NCBI GenBank assembly: GCA_963728285.1
Contig: CAVSJR010000001.1
Coordinates: 496,001-560,000 of the forward strand
DNA length: 64,000 nt
Direction of reading: 5' to 3'
Source of the DNA: CAVSJR01 sp963728285
Lineage (GTDB): Bacteria; Actinomycetota; UBA4738; HRBIN12
Part shown: one piece after another, positions 47,122-56,086 of the stretch
Numbering within the stretch: the first letter of the stretch is position 1
Layout of the letters: every line of letters begins with the position of its first letter
Program-made: the position numbers and the translations under genes
Notes under the pieces: generated by a model
What the model was told of the DNA's origin: nothing
Databases searched by the model: none
What the model saw: the letters and a program-made list of their open reading frames with translations, nothing else

Positions 47122-47766
47122 TCAGTGGGGCGCCAGGTGGATCACCCCGACGTCCTCCAGCCCATTCAGGACCAGCTGCACAGCCAACGCCGCGAGGAGG
47201 AAGCCGAAGACCTTCTCGGTAATCAGCATCCTGCCTTGGTCGAGGTGCTTGCTCACACTGTCGGCCCAGCGGAAGACGAGGACGTCGATGACGAGAACGA
47301 GCGCGAGAATTCCCGCCACGACGCCGAACATCGCGATCGACGTCGCCTCCGACGACAGCGTCACGAGCGCGACGATCCCGGCGGGATTCAAGAGGTAGGG
47401 AACGGCCAGGGGGTAGACGGCGAGCTGATCGGGATCCGCCTTCGCCGATCCATGGCTCGTCTGGGAATCGCCCGAGGAGAGCACCATATGGACGGCGATG
47501 ATGAGCAGGATGATGCCACCGGCCATGGAGAGGGCTCCCGTCGAGAAATGCAGCAGATTCGCCAGGATCTCGCCGAAGACGAGCAGGATGACGCCCACGA
47601 CAGTCGCGGTCGTCAGCATCTTCCGGCTGATGCGCCGCTTCGTCTTCACGTCCATGCCGGCCGTTACCTCGACGAACGGCACCAGTGCGATCTTCGGACC
47701 GATGCCGATCAGCAGGAGCAGGAACGTTTCGATGACGAAGTCGGCGTCGATCGAACTCGTCAGAAT
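47122..47766 (-). CDS. MarC-family integral membrane protein
   Basis: 214 residues with six helices, among them FVIETFLLLLIGIGPKIALV, ATVVGVILLVFGEILANLL and LSMAGGIILLIIAVHMVLSS, and the MarC-typical AVPYLLNPAGIVALVTL. Substrate unknown; the family is no longer tied to drug resistance. No ATG, GTG or TTG stands before the first helix: the frame opens at ATT 47766 after GGGAAGGGGAGCG, so the start is ATT or masked by a base error. The next GTG (47682) would remove helix 1. Confidence 0.82.
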   Translation of the reverse strand: MLTSSIDADFVIETFLLLLIGIGPKIALVPFVEVTAGMDVKTKRRISRKMLTTATVVGVILLVFGEILANLLHFSTGALSMAGGIILLIIAVHMVLSSGDSQTSHGSAKADPDQLAVYPLAVPYLLNPAGIVALVTLSSEATSIAMFGVVAGILALVLVIDVLVFRWADSVSKHLDQGRMLITEKVFGFLLAALAVQLVLNGLEDVGVIHLAPH

Positions 47767-47927
47767 CGCTCCCCTTCCCTCACCTTCAAAGCCGAGACGT
47801 TAGACGCCGGTTGCCGCACGAAGCGCGTCGAAGACGTCACCAGTGCCGAGGTTCTCGCGATCGCGGCCTGTCGCCTGAAAACCCGAGTGCGCCTCACATC
47901 GCAACTGAGCGTGATCGCCCGGATGGT

Positions 47928-48323
47928 TCACGCCTGGAGGTCGCGACCGTGCGCGGTGAGCGCCCACATGACCGCCACCGCCATCGCGATGATGATGATG
48001 CCCCACACGGGGTAGTACGGCAGCCACGCGAAGGCGGCAATGGCGCTGATCAGGGCCAGGATGACGCCGACGGTGCGGGCCCAGATCGCGCCGCTGAACA
48101 AGCTGATCCCGGCGAGCCCGACCACGATGCCGAGGAGCAGGTGAATCCATCCCCAAGTCGTCGTGTCGAACTGGAAGACATATGCCTTGCCGACGACGTA
48201 GAAGTTGTCGTCGATGATCGCCACGAGGCCGGCGATGACGTGAAACGCCCCGATCATGATCATCATGAACGCGGCGAAGGTGATCCACCCGATCGCCCAG
48301 CCGCTCGGCTCCCGCTCCTGCAT
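47928..48323 (-). CDS. Four-helix membrane protein (DUF7144-like), copy A
   Basis: 131 residues: EPSGWAIGWITFAAFMMIMI and GAFHVIAGLVAIIDDNFYVV, then TTTWGWIHLLLGIVVGLAGI, FSGAIWARTVGVILALISAI and YYPVWGIIIIAMAVAVMWAL, four helices. A common actinobacterial family of unknown function. ATG 48323 follows GGAGGGGGG. Copy B (50.7-51.1 kb) is over 80 percent similar by eye, and both have the same palindromic promoter, so they are recent paralogues under one control. Confidence 0.82.
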   Translation of the reverse strand: MQEREPSGWAIGWITFAAFMMIMIGAFHVIAGLVAIIDDNFYVVGKAYVFQFDTTTWGWIHLLLGIVVGLAGISLFSGAIWARTVGVILALISAIAAFAWLPYYPVWGIIIIAMAVAVMWALTAHGRDLQA

Positions 48324-48424
48324 CTCGATTCCCCCCTCCGTTGCCACACCCGATCCTTCGATCGCGGCTCGATCGACCATTCGCCGTCCGAGCCGCGCCG
48401 CCCGAAGCGTTGCCGGGCAGGTGC

Positions 48425-48471
48425 ATCACATCCCAGGCGCGAGGCTGGGGCATCGTCCGGAATGGATGAAA
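48425..48471 (-). promoter_or_regulatory. Palindromic site f with -10 of membrane protein copy A
   Basis: In transcription direction TTTCATCCA-TTC-CGGACGATG (48471-48451); TGTGAT (48430-48425) begins 31 bp from the centre. The palindrome is base-for-base identical to site g. Confidence 0.65.
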
Positions 48472-48732
48472 GCGAGGGTGAGAGCGAAGGGCCGCGCCGT
48501 CTTCATCGCTCATCGACGCCCTCGGTAGGTCGCCTCAGGCACGCTCGCCTCAAATCTAGTCCGAATCGGATGATGTCCGAGGGCTAGCCACGCCTCATCC
48601 TTTTAGTGGTGTCGGTGATGGGATCCCCCCAAGTTGTCGGAGGTGCTGCCCTGGTCATTGCCCAGTAGATCGACTTGCCGACCGACCGGATAGATGCCCG
48701 TGCGAACGAGTCAAGATAGTGAGGAGAGCCTG

Positions 48733-49242
48733 ATGAGCGAGAAAGACACGTTGATCGTACTCGCAGCTTCATACGACACCGTTTCGGATGCCGAGGTCGA
48801 TTACGAGGCCGTGAAGGCGCTGTACTACAACGCTGGTGTCGGTCACGACTTCGACGCTGCGATCGTTGAACGCGACGCCAACGGCAAGGTCAACGTCGCA
48901 AGGAAGCATGAGCAGTCCACTCGCCACGGCGCTTGGAAAGGTCTGGCCATCGGAGCGGCAGTCGCGCTCCTGCCGGGGATCGGCCTGGGCGTGGCCGCTG
49001 CGGCGGGCGCGGGAGTCGGAGCCGTCGCCGGGCACATCAAGGGTGGCATGAAGGATAGCGATCTCAAGCAGCTTGGTACCGTGCTGAACAAGAACAAGGC
49101 CGGCTTGATCGTGCTGTACGCCACCAACATGGCGGACCAGATCGCGGCAAACATCAAGGCGGAGAATAGGTTCATCTCCGACGAGGTCAACGCGAACGCA
49201 GATGAGCTGGCCAAGCAGCTCAAGGCCGAAGAAGGCAACTAA
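48733..49242 (+). CDS. DUF1269-type protein with a glycine-rich membrane-like helix pair
   Basis: 169 residues. LIVLAASYDTVSDAEVDYEA and VGHDFDAAIVERDANGKVNV form a ferredoxin-like start; AIGAAVALLPGIGLGVAAAA and GAGVGAVAGHIKGGMKDSDL are a Gly/Ala-rich hairpin, followed by KNKAGLIVLYATNMADQI. The family is common in stress or envelope contexts, role unknown. ATG 48733 follows GAGGAGAG. A related DUF6325 gene lies at 58.9 kb. Confidence 0.83.
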   Translation: MSEKDTLIVLAASYDTVSDAEVDYEAVKALYYNAGVGHDFDAAIVERDANGKVNVARKHEQSTRHGAWKGLAIGAAVALLPGIGLGVAAAAGAGVGAVAGHIKGGMKDSDLKQLGTVLNKNKAGLIVLYATNMADQIAANIKAENRFISDEVNANADELAKQLKAEEGN

Positions 49243-49306
49243 GCTCGCGAAGCAGATCAAGGCGGCCGAGGCGGACGGCTGAGGCGAGAGCCGTGAGGAA
49301 GGCGGG

Positions 49307-50645
49307 CTATCCGGTCTCGGCCGCCTCGCCGCGAAGAATCGACCACATCCGGACGACGACCCGCCAGTCGAACCTCGACCACGAGGTCGTCGCGCCGGGC
49401 CGGTCCCTCGGCACGCGGATCCGCAGGACTCCCGGTCGGATGCGGATCTCGAGCGGGGAGGGCATCTCGACGTACTCGCCGTCGATCCCCGCGGGCACGA
49501 CACCGTCGTTCGAGGTGACCGTCACCCGGTCGGTCGTCCACGTCTGGTACGCCTTCGCTCGCGCGAGCGTCCCCCGAGTCGCGTGCGCGACGGTCTGGCG
49601 GAGCTCACCGGCGTCCTTGTACGCGACGATCTCGATCCCGAGGGAGCCTGTGTCCAGCCGTGGGCGCGTGCCCGACGGAGCCGGTTCCTCCGGCCTGGCG
49701 TAGGGATTGTTCGAGACCTGCACGACCTGCGGATCGACGACCGATTCGCGCCCGCTCGCCTCTACCGTCAACCCCGAGTGAGCGCCGGGCTTCGTTACAT
49801 CCGGGAGGACTTCCAGCGCGGTCTGGATCTTCGCGTCACGGTACTCCGGGCGAGCCACGATCTCAGCGTAGACGCCGAGCGAGACGTTGTTGACGAACGG
49901 CCGGTCGCCAACCCTTCCGAGGTCGATGAGGACCTCCTCTCCCTCATCGCCGAGCGCTCGAAGGGTCAGGCTCGGATCATCACGGTCGAGCCCAAGATCC
50001 AGCGCGAAGTGGTTTCTGGTGCCGGCGGGGATGCACAGGATCGGGAGATCGTGCTCCGCCGCCACCTCCGCCACCATGGCCTGCGTTCCGTCTCCTCCGG
50101 CGGCGCCCAGAAGGTCGGCTCCGTCCTTCACCGCCCGCTCGAGGGTCTCGGCGACGTCGACCCCTGGCTCCAGATACGAGACCTCCGCGCCCATCTCCCT
50201 CGCGACGCCATCCAGGTTGAACGTGCGAACCTTTCCGCCCCCCGACTTCGGGTTCATGAGGATGAACGGCTTCCTCGGCGGGCGGGGTGCTCCGTGCCTC
50301 GGGCCGGTATGGATGAACACGAAGCGCCCACAGCGCGAACATCGTCGCGAGGAGATCGGCGGCGATCATCCCGATCACGTAGCCGAGGGCCTCGCCATCG
50401 ATGATGCCCCAGACCCACGCCACCACGCCGAACGCCGCCAGCGCCGCCCCGACCCAGCGAATCGCTCCGGCCGACGTGACGAACGCGATGATGCCGAGGG
50501 TGACGAGCACCGCGGCCGCAACCGTGAGGACGACGGCGAACGGAAATCGCAGCGCACCGACGATCGCGATGATGACGAGCGCCGCGGCGGCCAACAGCGC
50601 GAACAGCGCGGCGACTCGCTGGCTCGTCGCGGGCGTGCCGGTCAC
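49307..50645 (-). CDS. Diacylglycerol/lipid kinase with N-terminal membrane domain (one frame break)
   Basis: About 445 residues. Four N-terminal helices (ALFALLAAAALVIIAIVGAL to LGYVIGMIAADLLATMFALW, about 1-115), then a DAGK catalytic domain with PFILMNPKSGGGKV, the nucleotide motif GAAGGDGTQAMVAEV and CIPAGTRNHFALDLGLDRDD. Phosphorylates a lipid alcohol with ATP at the membrane. One extra C near 50283 separates the two parts; removing it reads STPPPRKPFILMNPKSG, so this is one gene. It ends near the DUF1269 gene, convergent with it. Confidence 0.85.
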
Positions 50646-50669
50646 GATCTGCCGTAGACCCGCACGCGA

Positions 50670-51064
50670 CTACGCCTGGAGGTCGCGACCGTGCGCGGTC
50701 AGCGCCCACATGACCGCCACCGCCATCGTGAGGATGATGATGCCCCAGATCGGGTAGTAGGGCAGCCACGCGAAGGCGGCGATGGCGCTGACAGTGCCAA
50801 GATGACGCCGACGGTGCGAGCCCAGATCGCCCCGCTGAACAACCCGATGCCGGCGAGGAACACCAGGATGCCGAGCAGCAGGTGGATCCATCCCCACGTC
50901 GACCTATCGAACTTGAAGATGTATTCCCTGCCGGCGACGTAGAAGTTGTCGTCGACGATCGCCACCAGGCCGGCGATCACATGAAACGACCCGATCATGA
51001 TCATCATGAACGCGGCGAAGGTGATCCACCCGATCGCCCAGCCGCTCGGCTCCCGCTGGTCCAT
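50670..51064 (-). CDS. Four-helix membrane protein (DUF7144-like), copy B (one frame break)
   Basis: Paralogue of 47928-48323: REPSGWAIGWITFAAFMMIM, GSFHVIAGLVAIVDDNFYVA, STWGWIHLLLGILVFLAGIG, WARTVGVILAL and the same end ALTAHGRDLQA. One base is missing near 50793 (CTG-TCAGC for CTGATCAGC). The start ATG 51064 has GGAGGGGGG upstream. It is directly upstream of the lipid kinase on the same strand with a 24-bp gap, so an operon is likely. Confidence 0.82.
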
Positions 51065-51167
51065 GCTCCGTTCCCCCCTCCGTAGCACTCCCCTACCTTC
51101 GATCGCGGCCTCATCGGGGGCGTTCGTGCTCGAGCCGCGGTGCCCCCATGCATGCAGGGCAGGAGCA

Positions 51168-51214
51168 ATCAGACCCCAGGCCTGAGACGGAGGCATCGTC
51201 CGGAATGGATGAAA
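51168..51214 (-). promoter_or_regulatory. Palindromic site g with -10 of membrane protein copy B
   Basis: Same 21 bp as site f; TCTGAT (51173-51168) begins 31 bp from the centre. Confidence 0.65.
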
Positions 51215-51276
51215 GCGAGGCGCCCGGGGGATGTCGGCGGACCGGCCGGCGGGCCGCCGGTTCGCGAAGGCCCTAC

Positions 51277-51324
51277 GATCAACCGATTCGGGTGATGCGA
51301 CGAGCGGCGCGAACGGACCATAGT
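51277..51324 (+). promoter_or_regulatory. Palindromic site h with -10 (CATAGT)
   Basis: GATCAACCG-ATT-CGGGTGATG, with CATAGT (51319-51324) beginning 32 bp from the centre. It serves the membrane protein starting at 51372, whose ATG also has GAGGAGG upstream. Confidence 0.65.
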
Positions 51325-51371
51325 CGTGCCTATGCCCGGCGAGGCTGCGGGCTACGAGGAGGTCGACGGAC

Positions 51372-52814
51372 ATGAACGAGGAATCGCGAGCCAAGGGGAT
51401 TCGAGACGAGCCCGGCCATATCGTTGAGGTCGGGGATGCCGGCTCCGGGGATGAAGAGGAGGCGGCGGCCGCGCGCCTCGCCCGGGAGAACGAGCGGCTT
51501 CGCCACGAGGTGGAGGCACTCCGAGGCAACCCCGCAGGTGGAGAACCCCCGCGGCGTCACCGCGTGCGGGGCGCGCTCACCATCATCCTCGTCATCCTGA
51601 CCAGCCTCAGCGTGGTTGCGGCGACGGCGGCGATCTGGGTGAAGCGAACGGTTCGGGACACCGATCGGTACGTGGCGCTCGTTGCTCCCCTCGCCCAGGA
51701 TCGCGCCGTCACCGACGCGCTCGCACTCAGGATCACGGCCGACGCCTTCACCGCCTTGAACGTTCGCCAGCGAGTGGAGGACGCGCTCGGATCGATCCCG
51801 CAGCTTCCGCCGTCCGCCAACAGCCTCATCGCCGGACCGCTGACCTCGGGCGTTCAGAACGTCATCCAGAGCCGCGCCGAGCGCTTCCTTGCCTCACCGG
51901 CGTTCGCGAGCCTTTGGGTCCAGGTGAACCGGCAGGTCCACATCAAGCTGGTGGCGCTGTTGGAGGGGGACTACGACCAGCTGCCCAACGTCTCCGTGAC
52001 GGGCGGGGAGGTGCGGCTGAACCTCGTCGGGGCGGTAGCTCGCGTCCTTCAGGAGGTGGTGCAGCAGGGCGCGGACGAGCTGGGGATCAACGTGACGATT
52101 CCGAGCATCCCGCCGAATCTCGATGCGTCCGCCGGAATCGAGCGGCTGAACGCGGCGCTCGGCACCACCCTGCCGGCCGATTTCGGCCAGGTCACGCTCA
52201 TGACCAGGCAGCAGCTCGAGGGCTATCAGGAGGCCGCCCAGCGACTGAACACCTTGGCCGGGGCCCTGTTCGTGTTGAGCATCCTCCTGCTTGTGGCGAC
52301 GATCCTCGTTGCCACCGATCGACGCCGCGCCATCATCTGGCTCGGGCTGGGGATCACGGTGGCGATGGTCCTCGCCGGCATCTTCCTGCGGCGAGTCGAG
52401 GCCCGAATCACCGAGTCCATCGCCCGGCCGGGCCCCAGGGCGGCGGCGCACGACGTCTTCACACAGGTGGGCGCCAGCCTTCGGCCCGCCGCGATCCTGG
52501 TGGTCGTCGTCGCGCTCCTGGCCGCCCTGGCCGCCTACCTTCTCGGGCGCCCAAGCTGGGCGATGCGCTCGATCGCCTGGGGACGACGGGTGGTCGCCAG
52601 CAGGCCCGAGGGCAGCGAGCTCGAGGTCTGGGTCGCCTCGCATGCGACCCTCGTTCGGGCCGCGGCGATGGTGGCGGCCGTCCTTGCGATCTTCTTGACC
52701 GGAATCGACTGGATCCCCGTCGGCATCATCGGAGGCCTGCTCTTGCTCGCGCTGTGGGGCGTCGCCGTCGCGGAGCGGCGCGCGGCGGCGGCCCATCCCG
52801 CCTCGGTCGCCTGA
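51372..52814 (+). CDS. Large hypothetical membrane protein
   Basis: 480 residues. A charged N-terminus with a short coiled coil (AARLARENERLRHEVEALRG), helix LTIILVILTSLSVVAATAAI, an extracytoplasmic domain of about 200 residues (VAPLAQDRAVTDALALRITA, LPADFGQVTLMTRQQLEGYQ), then four helices (ALFVLSILLLVATILVATDR, IIWLGLGITVAMVLAGIFLR, ILVVVVALLAALAAYLLG, VGIIGGLLLLALWGVAVAE). A recurrent actinobacterial integral membrane family without assigned function. Under palindromic site h. Confidence 0.78.
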   Translation: MNEESRAKGIRDEPGHIVEVGDAGSGDEEEAAAARLARENERLRHEVEALRGNPAGGEPPRRHRVRGALTIILVILTSLSVVAATAAIWVKRTVRDTDRYVALVAPLAQDRAVTDALALRITADAFTALNVRQRVEDALGSIPQLPPSANSLIAGPLTSGVQNVIQSRAERFLASPAFASLWVQVNRQVHIKLVALLEGDYDQLPNVSVTGGEVRLNLVGAVARVLQEVVQQGADELGINVTIPSIPPNLDASAGIERLNAALGTTLPADFGQVTLMTRQQLEGYQEAAQRLNTLAGALFVLSILLLVATILVATDRRRAIIWLGLGITVAMVLAGIFLRRVEARITESIARPGPRAAAHDVFTQVGASLRPAAILVVVVALLAALAAYLLGRPSWAMRSIAWGRRVVASRPEGSELEVWVASHATLVRAAAMVAAVLAIFLTGIDWIPVGIIGGLLLLALWGVAVAERRAAAAHPASVA

Positions 52815-52841
52815 GACGGTGGCCGACTCGTCGCCGTCGGC

Positions 52842-55126
52842 TCAGGGGTCGAGCAGACCCAGCAGTCGTGCTTGCTCGATGGCCTCGCTCCGGGACGTGA
52901 CGTCCAGCTTGCGATAGACGGAGATCGCCTGGGACTTCACCGTGTGCGGTGAGACGCTGAGCCTCTCCCCGATCTCTCGGAACGAGAGGTACGTGGGCAG
53001 GTACGGAAGCAAGCGCAACTCGGCCGCGGTGAGGGAGGACATGCCGGGCGCGGTCGATGGAGCCTCCTCCACCTTGCTCGTGAGTTCCGTCACGAGCCCT
53101 CCCAGCACGCCGAGATCGGGGCTGCGGCGGAAGAGCGCCTCGGCCTCACGGAGCATGGTTCGTGCGCCGGCCGGGTCCGCGAGCGCGAGATACGCGCGTG
53201 CGAGCTCCAGTCGGACCTGCACGGCCAGCCACGGCAGCGAGAGCATGAGCTGCGGTCGCAGACGCTGAGCATGAACGAGGTCGTCGGTCGCGCCGCTGGA
53301 TCGTCCGAGGTGGAGCGACACTCGCGCGGCGACCGCATAGACCAGGGCGCTCGTCGGGTACTCGTCGAGCCGATGGGCCTCCACGAACGAACGTCCCTCG
53401 AGGGCCAACGACTCGGCCTCGGTCCAGTCCCCCCGCTCCATCGCCAAGACCGACCGTTCGGCCAAGGCGACGGCCACGGATTCGGCGGCACCGAGGTGCT
53501 TGCCCGCCTCGGCGGCGTCCGCGAAGGCGGCGTCCGCCGCATCGATGTCGTCCCTCAGGAGATGAGCGACTCCCGATAGCTGCAGCGCCATCGCCCTGTT
53601 GGGGCTGTCTTCCGGCGTGAGCTTGAGCGCGACCTGGACATCGTCGGCCATCCGCTCGACGCCCTCGCTGCACATGACGGCGTGGAAGAGCGCCAGGCCG
53701 GCGACCGCCGGTGTGACGCCGTCGTCGAGCACCTCGGAGCCCAGGTACTCCTCGGCCGTGGAGGCCAGGCCGAGGGCGCCATCCAGATCGCCTGTGAGGA
53801 CCAGGAGCCAGGCGCCCGCAAGCGCGACGACAGGAAATCGATGGAGGTAGCCGGCGTCCTGAAACCATCCGAGCCATCGCCGGACGGTCGCGCGGCGTCC
53901 GCTGCCGTAGACGAATCTGGCGGAGGAAAGAAAGAGTCGAGCCGCGCGATCGGCGTCGTCGGCCGCCTGAGCGTAGTCGATGGCAGCGTCCTGGTCGCCG
54001 TTGTCCTCGCACCATTGAGCGGCCCGGCGGCGAAGCTCCGACACGATGTGTGGTTCCCGCCGATGGAGCTCGGCCAAGAGGAGCTCGCGAAAGAGCGGAT
54101 GATATCGGTACCACTCGTGGTGGCGGTCCTGGGGCGCGACCAGGAGGTTCCGTCGGGTGATCGATTCCAGGGTTCCGGCCGATCCGCTCCCCTCCAGGAT
54201 GGCATCGCAGAGGGATCCGCACATCCGATCCAGCACCGCCGTCCGCGTCAGGAACGAAGTCGTCTTGCGCGACAGGTGTGAGAGGAGCTCCGATCGCAGG
54301 TAGCCGCCCAGGAGCCCGTCATCCCCTGCGATGCCGGCGGGTGGCGCACGCCCCCCGCCTCGATCGACATCGCCGCGAGACGAGAGCCCGACCGCCCATC
54401 CCTCGGTGCTGACGACGAGATCGGCGACGCCCTCCTCGGAGAGAGCGACGCCCGCGGCTCGCAGCAGGATGTCTGCCTCACGGGGATCGAGCGACAGATC
54501 GACCGCCTGAACGTCGACCACCTGGCCCTGCACTCGCAGGCGTGGCAGCGGGAGCGCCGGCTCGGTCCGACCGGCGACCACCACCTGGAACGCCTCGGGC
54601 GCATGAACGATGAGGGTCGCGATCGCGTCGATGCACGATTGGTTGCGAAGCAGGTGGACGTCGTCGAGCACGAGCACGGAAGGTGCCATCCCCAGGACCA
54701 CGGTCCCGAGTCGCGCGAGCAGCGTGGTCTCGCTGGCTCCTCCGGGAGCCGAGAGGGCATCGAACAGCGGGGCCGTGGCGGCCCCGATCCGATGGAGCGC
54801 CTCCGCGAGGCAGCTCAAGAAGATGGCGGGGTCGTTGTCACGGTCGTCGAGCGACACCCACGCGAACGGCCGCTCATCCGAATCCGCCCATTGCGACAGG
54901 AGCGTCGTCTTCCCGAACCCCGGCCCCGCGAAGATCGCCACCACCGGCTCGGTGCGCGAGGCGCAGAGTCGGGCGATCAGGGAGGTCCGAGCCACCGTTC
55001 CATCTCGGGCGGCGGCGGGTAGAGCTTCGATTCAAGGGGCCCGAACTCGTCCCGAACGGCCGTCGCTGCGCCGAAACCCGCGCGAGCGAACCGCCGGCGG
55101 CGCTCACGGTTCGCACCCCACAACAC
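52842..55126 (-). CDS. MalT-type LuxR regulator 1 (one frame break)
   Basis: About 760 residues: STAND/AAA+-like NTPase with Walker A AGPGFGKTTLLSQWA and VLVLDDVHLLRNQSCIDAIA, a TPR-like helical middle (about 330-640) and a C-terminal LuxR HTH (LTAAELRLLPYLPTYLSFRE, LSVSPHTVKSQAISVYRKLD). One G is missing near 54985 between PPPPEMER and VARTSLIARLC. The N-terminus is uncertain; GTG 55126, behind a -10 TACTAT (55154-55149), is proposed. An ATP- and ligand-gated activator by family. It sits in the middle of the palindrome-controlled genes. Confidence 0.85.
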
Positions 55127-55246
55127 ACCGGCGGCCGGAACGCGAGGAATAGTATTGTCATCGTCCACACCTCGGACCGCGTCCAAGGCAGGACCCCCAT
55201 GACCTTCCTAGCAACCGAGCCCGGATTGTCAAGCGCCGCAGCCCGA

Positions 55247-55400
55247 CTAGGGGCGAGCACTGTTCGCGCGGACCGCGGCCTTCAGCGTCGGAAAGAACGC
55301 GTCCGTTCCCATCTCGGTGATCTGGCCCGTAGCGCTCCAGCCTGTCCTTCACGGGATCCATCGTCGATCGACCGTGGAGATTTGGGTGGCGGCCCTCAGG
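55247..55400 (-). pseudogene. C-terminal remnant resembling a SulP/STAS anion transporter
   Basis: MDPVKDRLERYG, then in another frame QITEMGTDAFFPTLKAAVRA and TAG at 55249-55247. The pattern resembles the end of a STAS domain as found in SulP transporters (GPVRDRLERYG, FFPTVGxAV). No upstream part is visible, so it is a relic at best. The remaining bases to 55585 show nothing recognisable. Confidence 0.35.
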
Positions 55401-55585
55401 GCGTCAGGCTCGGTGGGCTCCCCGCGACCCCCGAAACGCCAACGCGGCGTCCGGCCCCGGGGGTGCCGGCATGAGACGTTCCGGCTGTGACTTCATGGTG
55501 CGGCCTCGGCTCTCCCGATGCCGGACGAGTCCACGAGACGTGCGGCGGCCGACTCGGTGGCACAGCCGGCGACTCGGCGCCGCCA

Positions 55586-55986
55586 TCAGCGCGCCTCCCC
55601 GTCGAGGGCCTCGAGCGCCGCGTCGACGTCATAGCCGAGCGCCAGCGCGAGCTCGGGCGCGGCCGAGACGACGCGGGCAAGTCCGACCCTCGGCGCGACG
55701 GCGACTAGCGTGCCGACGATCTCGTCCACCGACGCCCCGGCCGCAAGCGCTCGCTCCACGCTGCAGTGATACGAGGCGGGTGCGGCGTCGGCCGCCAGGA
55801 GCGCTGCCAACGTAACGAGGGCGTGTGTCTTGGGATCGAGCCGAGAGGTCTCGATGTTCCCCATCGCCATCGCAGCTCCGATTCGATGAAGCCCTCGTCA
55901 CTCAAGGCCATACTACGGAGTCTGTCCTGGTATTCCGCCACGATCTCGTCCCCGCTCGGGGTCCCGATGGTCGGGGCTCCGCACAA
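55586..55986 (-). CDS. Carboxymuconolactone decarboxylase-family protein (one frame break)
   Basis: About 133 residues. EYQDRLRSMALSDEGFIESEL, then after one missing base near 55877 the conserved CMD helices LDPKTHALVTLAALLAADAA, YHCSVERALAAGASVDEIVG and LVAVAPRVGLARVVSAAPEL. The usual ExxCxxC-H redox motif is absent; only one Cys (SYHCSVE) remains, so an AhpD-like peroxidase is unlikely. Family members of this length in actinobacteria have no assigned reaction. TTG 55986 is the likely start; a palindromic site lies just upstream. Confidence 0.72.
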
Positions 55987-56033
55987 TCCGTCCCGGCTCT
56001 GCGCTCATGGAACACCACGGGAGGATCCGGGCG

Positions 56034-56054
56034 CATCATCCCGACAGCATGAAA
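56034..56054 (-). promoter_or_regulatory. Palindromic site upstream of the CMD gene
   Basis: In transcription direction TTTCATGCT-GTC-GGGATGATG, one mismatch in the left core. TTCCAT begins 32 bp from the centre, a poor -10. Confidence 0.5.
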
Positions 56055-56086
56055 CGCTCGTAGCGAGATTCGGGCCTGGATCGGAC

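Larger units (their letters stand above)
51065..51371. other. Divergent control region with two palindromic sites
   Basis: Between copy B and the 480-residue membrane protein. It holds sites g (51194-51214) and h (51277-51297), centre to centre 83 bp, each facing its own gene. No other gene is seen. Confidence 0.6.

Noticed and set aside
48555..48575. Possible further copy of the palindromic site before the DUF1269 gene
   Set aside because: Only the right arm (CGGATGATG) fits; the left arm is TCTAGTCCG, and no -10 occurs at 31-32 bp.
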